Positions 4,956 to 6,193 of a DNA stretch of 6,193 bases are shown here, piece by piece. The notes under the pieces were generated by a model. That model saw nothing but the letters and a program-made list of their open reading frames with translations, did no database searches and had not been told where the DNA came from. Position numbers and translations under genes: made by a program. How positions within the stretch are numbered: position 1 is the first letter of the stretch; each line of letters begins with the position of its first letter. Source of the stretch: SKVL01 sp046542915 (GTDB lineage Bacteria > Patescibacteriota > Minisyncoccia > Phycocordibacterales > CSBR16-193); the NCBI GenBank assembly GCA_046542915.1, contig JBKHAI010000037.1, forward strand, positions 1-6,193. Reading direction: 5' to 3'.

Positions 4956-6056
4956 ATGAAAAAAATAGAAGATAAGCAGTTGCTAGATACTTTTATTGAT
5001 CTCGTTAAGACCGATTCCGTTTCCGGAGAAGAAGAGGCGGTCAAGTATAAATTGAAAGTTTATTTAAAAGAAGCCGGAATGCAGGTCAAGGAAGATAATT
5101 ACGGCAACTTAATAGGAAAAAAGGAAGGGAAAGGTGATCCGGTGATCCTTTCCGCTCATATGGATACGGTGGAGCCCGGAAGGGGAATAGAGCCGGAGAT
5201 CAAAGGGGATATTATCCAAAGCAAAGGGGAAAGCATTTTGGCGGCCGATGATAAAGCCGGCATAACCGAGATAATAGAGGCGATCAAGTTTTTGAATGAA
5301 AATGAAATAAACCATAGACCCGTTGAGATCCTTTTCACTAAAGAAGAAGAGGTTGGTCTAAAAGGTGCTTTTAACGTAGATCCTTCTGACTTCAGATCTC
5401 GAGAGATCCTTATCTTTGACGGACAAGGAAAGCCCTTGACCATCTGTTCGGCGGCGCCATATATCACGTCAATTGACATAGAGGTAAAAGGTAAATTGGC
5501 TCACGCCGGTGCCGCGCCGGAAAAAGGGGTGAATGCCATATATGCCTCATCTAAAGCCATCTCAAGAGTAAAATGGGGAAGGATAGACAAAGAGACCACC
5601 ACTAACGTGGGAATAATAGAAGGGGGTACGGCCAGGAATAGTGTGCCGGAAAAAGTTTTGATAAAAGCCGAGGCCAGAAGCCATAATAAGGAAAAAATGA
5701 AGAAAAGAGTGGAGATGATAAAGAAGGCCTTTAAAGAAGCTGTTGAAAGCGTTGGAGCTAAGGTCAAAATTGATGCCAAAGAGGCATGTAGCGGTTATAA
5801 ATTGAAAGAGAATGACCCTTTTTTGAAAGGGGTATTAGATACGGCGAAAGGTTTAGGTATTAAACCGGAACTTATAACCTCGGGAGGTGCCAGTGATGCT
5901 AACGCTCTTGCCGGCAAAGGTTTCAAGGTTTTGGATATAAGTTACGGTGGTGAAGGGGCTCACACCACTAAGGAAAAGCTCAGAATAAGCTGGATGAGAA
6001 AGACCACTGAGTTTTTAGTAGAGTATTTGCGAATGGATCAGTCTGCTGTCTCTTAA
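4956..6056 (+). CDS. PepT-like M20 family di-zinc aminopeptidase
   Basis: This cytoplasmic M20 metallopeptidase probably removes N-terminal residues from tri- or dipeptides, as peptidase T does. Counting from the ATG at 4956 (366 residues), the conserved metal and catalytic residues are all visible: SAHMDT (66-71) with ligand His68 and Asp70, AADDKAG (96-102) with bridging Asp98, TKEEEVG (128-134) with catalytic Glu131 and ligand Glu132, FDG (154-156) with Asp155, and GGEGAHTTKE (331-340) with ligand His336. The inserted lid domain runs from about 168 to 280 and has AHAGAAPEKGVNAI (182-195) and GGTARNSVPEKV (223-234). The DDKAG and SGGASDANA (309-317) segments favour the PepT-like branch over DapE or ArgE. 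The frame is open back to 4830, but the upstream part overlaps priA and lacks family similarity; the ATG at 4938 would place the start inside the predicted -10 box. The length is below that of true PepT (about 410), and the substrate cannot be named. Confidence 0.93.
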   Translation: MKKIEDKQLLDTFIDLVKTDSVSGEEEAVKYKLKVYLKEAGMQVKEDNYGNLIGKKEGKGDPVILSAHMDTVEPGRGIEPEIKGDIIQSKGESILAADDKAGITEIIEAIKFLNENEINHRPVEILFTKEEEVGLKGAFNVDPSDFRSREILIFDGQGKPLTICSAAPYITSIDIEVKGKLAHAGAAPEKGVNAIYASSKAISRVKWGRIDKETTTNVGIIEGGTARNSVPEKVLIKAEARSHNKEKMKKRVEMIKKAFKEAVESVGAKVKIDAKEACSGYKLKENDPFLKGVLDTAKGLGIKPELITSGGASDANALAGKGFKVLDISYGGEGAHTTKEKLRISWMRKTTEFLVEYLRMDQSAVS

Positions 6057-6062
6057 TAAAAA

Positions 6063-6099
6063 GCCCTTATATATTTAAAATATATAAGGGCGTGTTTTT
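6063..6099 (+). terminator. Intrinsic terminator, probably bidirectional
   Basis: GCCCTTATATAT (6063-6074) pairs perfectly with ATATATAAGGGC (6080-6091) around a TTAAA centre. On the plus strand the stem is followed by GTG and then five T (6095-6099). On the minus strand the same stem is followed by TTTTTATT (complement of 6062-6055), an even better U-tract. The element starts 7 bp after the M20 stop and 25 bp past the stop of the convergent gene at the right edge, so it can serve both. Confidence 0.88.
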
Positions 6100-6127
6100 C
6101 TACTAGTCTAGTAGTCTAGTCGTAGTC
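6100..6127. repeat. Short TAGTC repeat cluster with a small palindrome
   Basis: TAGTC occurs four times in 24 bp (6104, 6112, 6117 and 6123). CTACTAG (6100-6106) and CTAGTAG (6108-6114) form a 7-bp inverted repeat around a single T. The cluster covers the stop codon and last codons of the edge gene, so copy-number slippage could alter that protein's C-terminus. It is too short to call a functional element. Confidence 0.4.
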
Positions 6128-6193
6128 CTCCTTTTCTTCTTCGTATGATGCCTTTTCTCCTGCTTTTTTTAAGCAGGGGTCATCTAAGGCGTA
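6116..6193 (-). CDS. 3' end of an unidentified gene with an acidic C-terminal tail (partial)
   Basis: Reading in from the right edge on the minus strand, one frame is open for 25 codons and ends with TAG (6118-6116). The residues are YALDDPCLKKAG followed by EKASYEEEKEDYD. The tail is strongly charged, with 7 of the last 9 residues acidic or lysine. Support for a real gene: it converges on a terminator whose minus-strand side has a good U-tract, and this edge would otherwise hold no gene for nearly 140 bp. No domain is visible and no function is proposed. A 7-bp hairpin in its DNA (CCTGCTT 6159-6165 with AAGCAGG 6171-6177) lies within the codons. Confidence 0.6.
   Translation of the reverse strand, partial: YALDDPCLKKAGEKASYEEEKEDYD

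Noticed and set aside
5109..5779. Minus-strand open frames opposite the M20 gene (5109-5315, 5156-5479 and 5501-5779)
   Set aside because: The plus strand encodes a complete metallopeptidase; the antisense translations are hydrophobic and low-complexity, with no motifs.
6159..6177. 7-bp hairpin CCTGCTT/AAGCAGG with a T-rich loop, considered as a terminator
   Set aside because: No U-tract follows the stem on either strand, and it lies inside the open frame of the edge gene.
1..6193. Reassigned UGA codon (Gly in some Patescibacteria), suggested by no TGA stop among nine genes (seven TAA, two TAG)
   Set aside because: All genes read full length without any in-frame TGA, including long conserved ones, so the standard code suffices; nine stops are too few to make absence of TGA meaningful.
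1..6193. Mobile element, CRISPR array, toxin-antitoxin or phage module
   Set aside because: No transposase, integrase, spaced direct repeats or tRNA-linked attachment duplication was seen; nearly every base is assigned to housekeeping genes or short gaps.

Overview
The window most resembles the chromosome of a member of the Candidate Phyla Radiation (Patescibacteria), probably Parcubacteria/Paceibacteria-like. This is inferred from compact housekeeping genes with very short gaps, no Shine-Dalgarno sequence at a usable distance from any start, a short methionyl-tRNA formyltransferase with a worn C-terminal domain, a deformylase whose motif II runs EGCLSVRWWYG, and a PriA homologue that has lost its ATPase motifs. 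No single marker here fixes the taxon. All genes read full length in the standard bacterial code.

Layout. Positions 1-75 hold a tRNA-Asn(GUU) gene on the minus strand with an encoded CCA. A 100-bp divergent region then carries its promoter and the promoter of a plus-strand run of four genes: a YbhB/PEBP-family protein (176-664), a DUF167/YggU protein (715-948), a short HPF/RaiA ribosome-hibernation factor (956-1339) and an unrecognised 62-residue single-span membrane protein (1372-1560). This run converges, with a 5-bp gap, on a minus-strand operon read from right to left: priA-like (4874-2982), def (2965-2462), fmt (2450-1566). Divergent from priA is a PepT-like M20 metallopeptidase (4956-6056), which ends at a strong, probably bidirectional terminator (6063-6099). 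The right edge holds the last 25 codons of another minus-strand gene with a very acidic tail.

How the genes work together. def and fmt are the two halves of the N-formylmethionine cycle: Fmt formylates initiator Met-tRNA and Def removes the formyl group from new proteins. Their linkage to priA is a widespread bacterial arrangement. HPF is a translation-silencing factor, tRNA-Asn is part of translation, and the M20 enzyme probably finishes the breakdown of small peptides. This is a core housekeeping region, with no sign of a mobile element, CRISPR array or defence island.

Two things deserve most attention. First, the PriA homologue keeps its DNA-binding ends and all eight zinc-binding cysteines but shows no Walker A, DEEH or QxxGRxGR motif, so it looks like a helicase-dead scaffold. 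Second, a repeated start architecture, an extended or near-consensus -10 box 6-9 bp before the ATG with no Shine-Dalgarno, predicts leaderless mRNAs for several genes.
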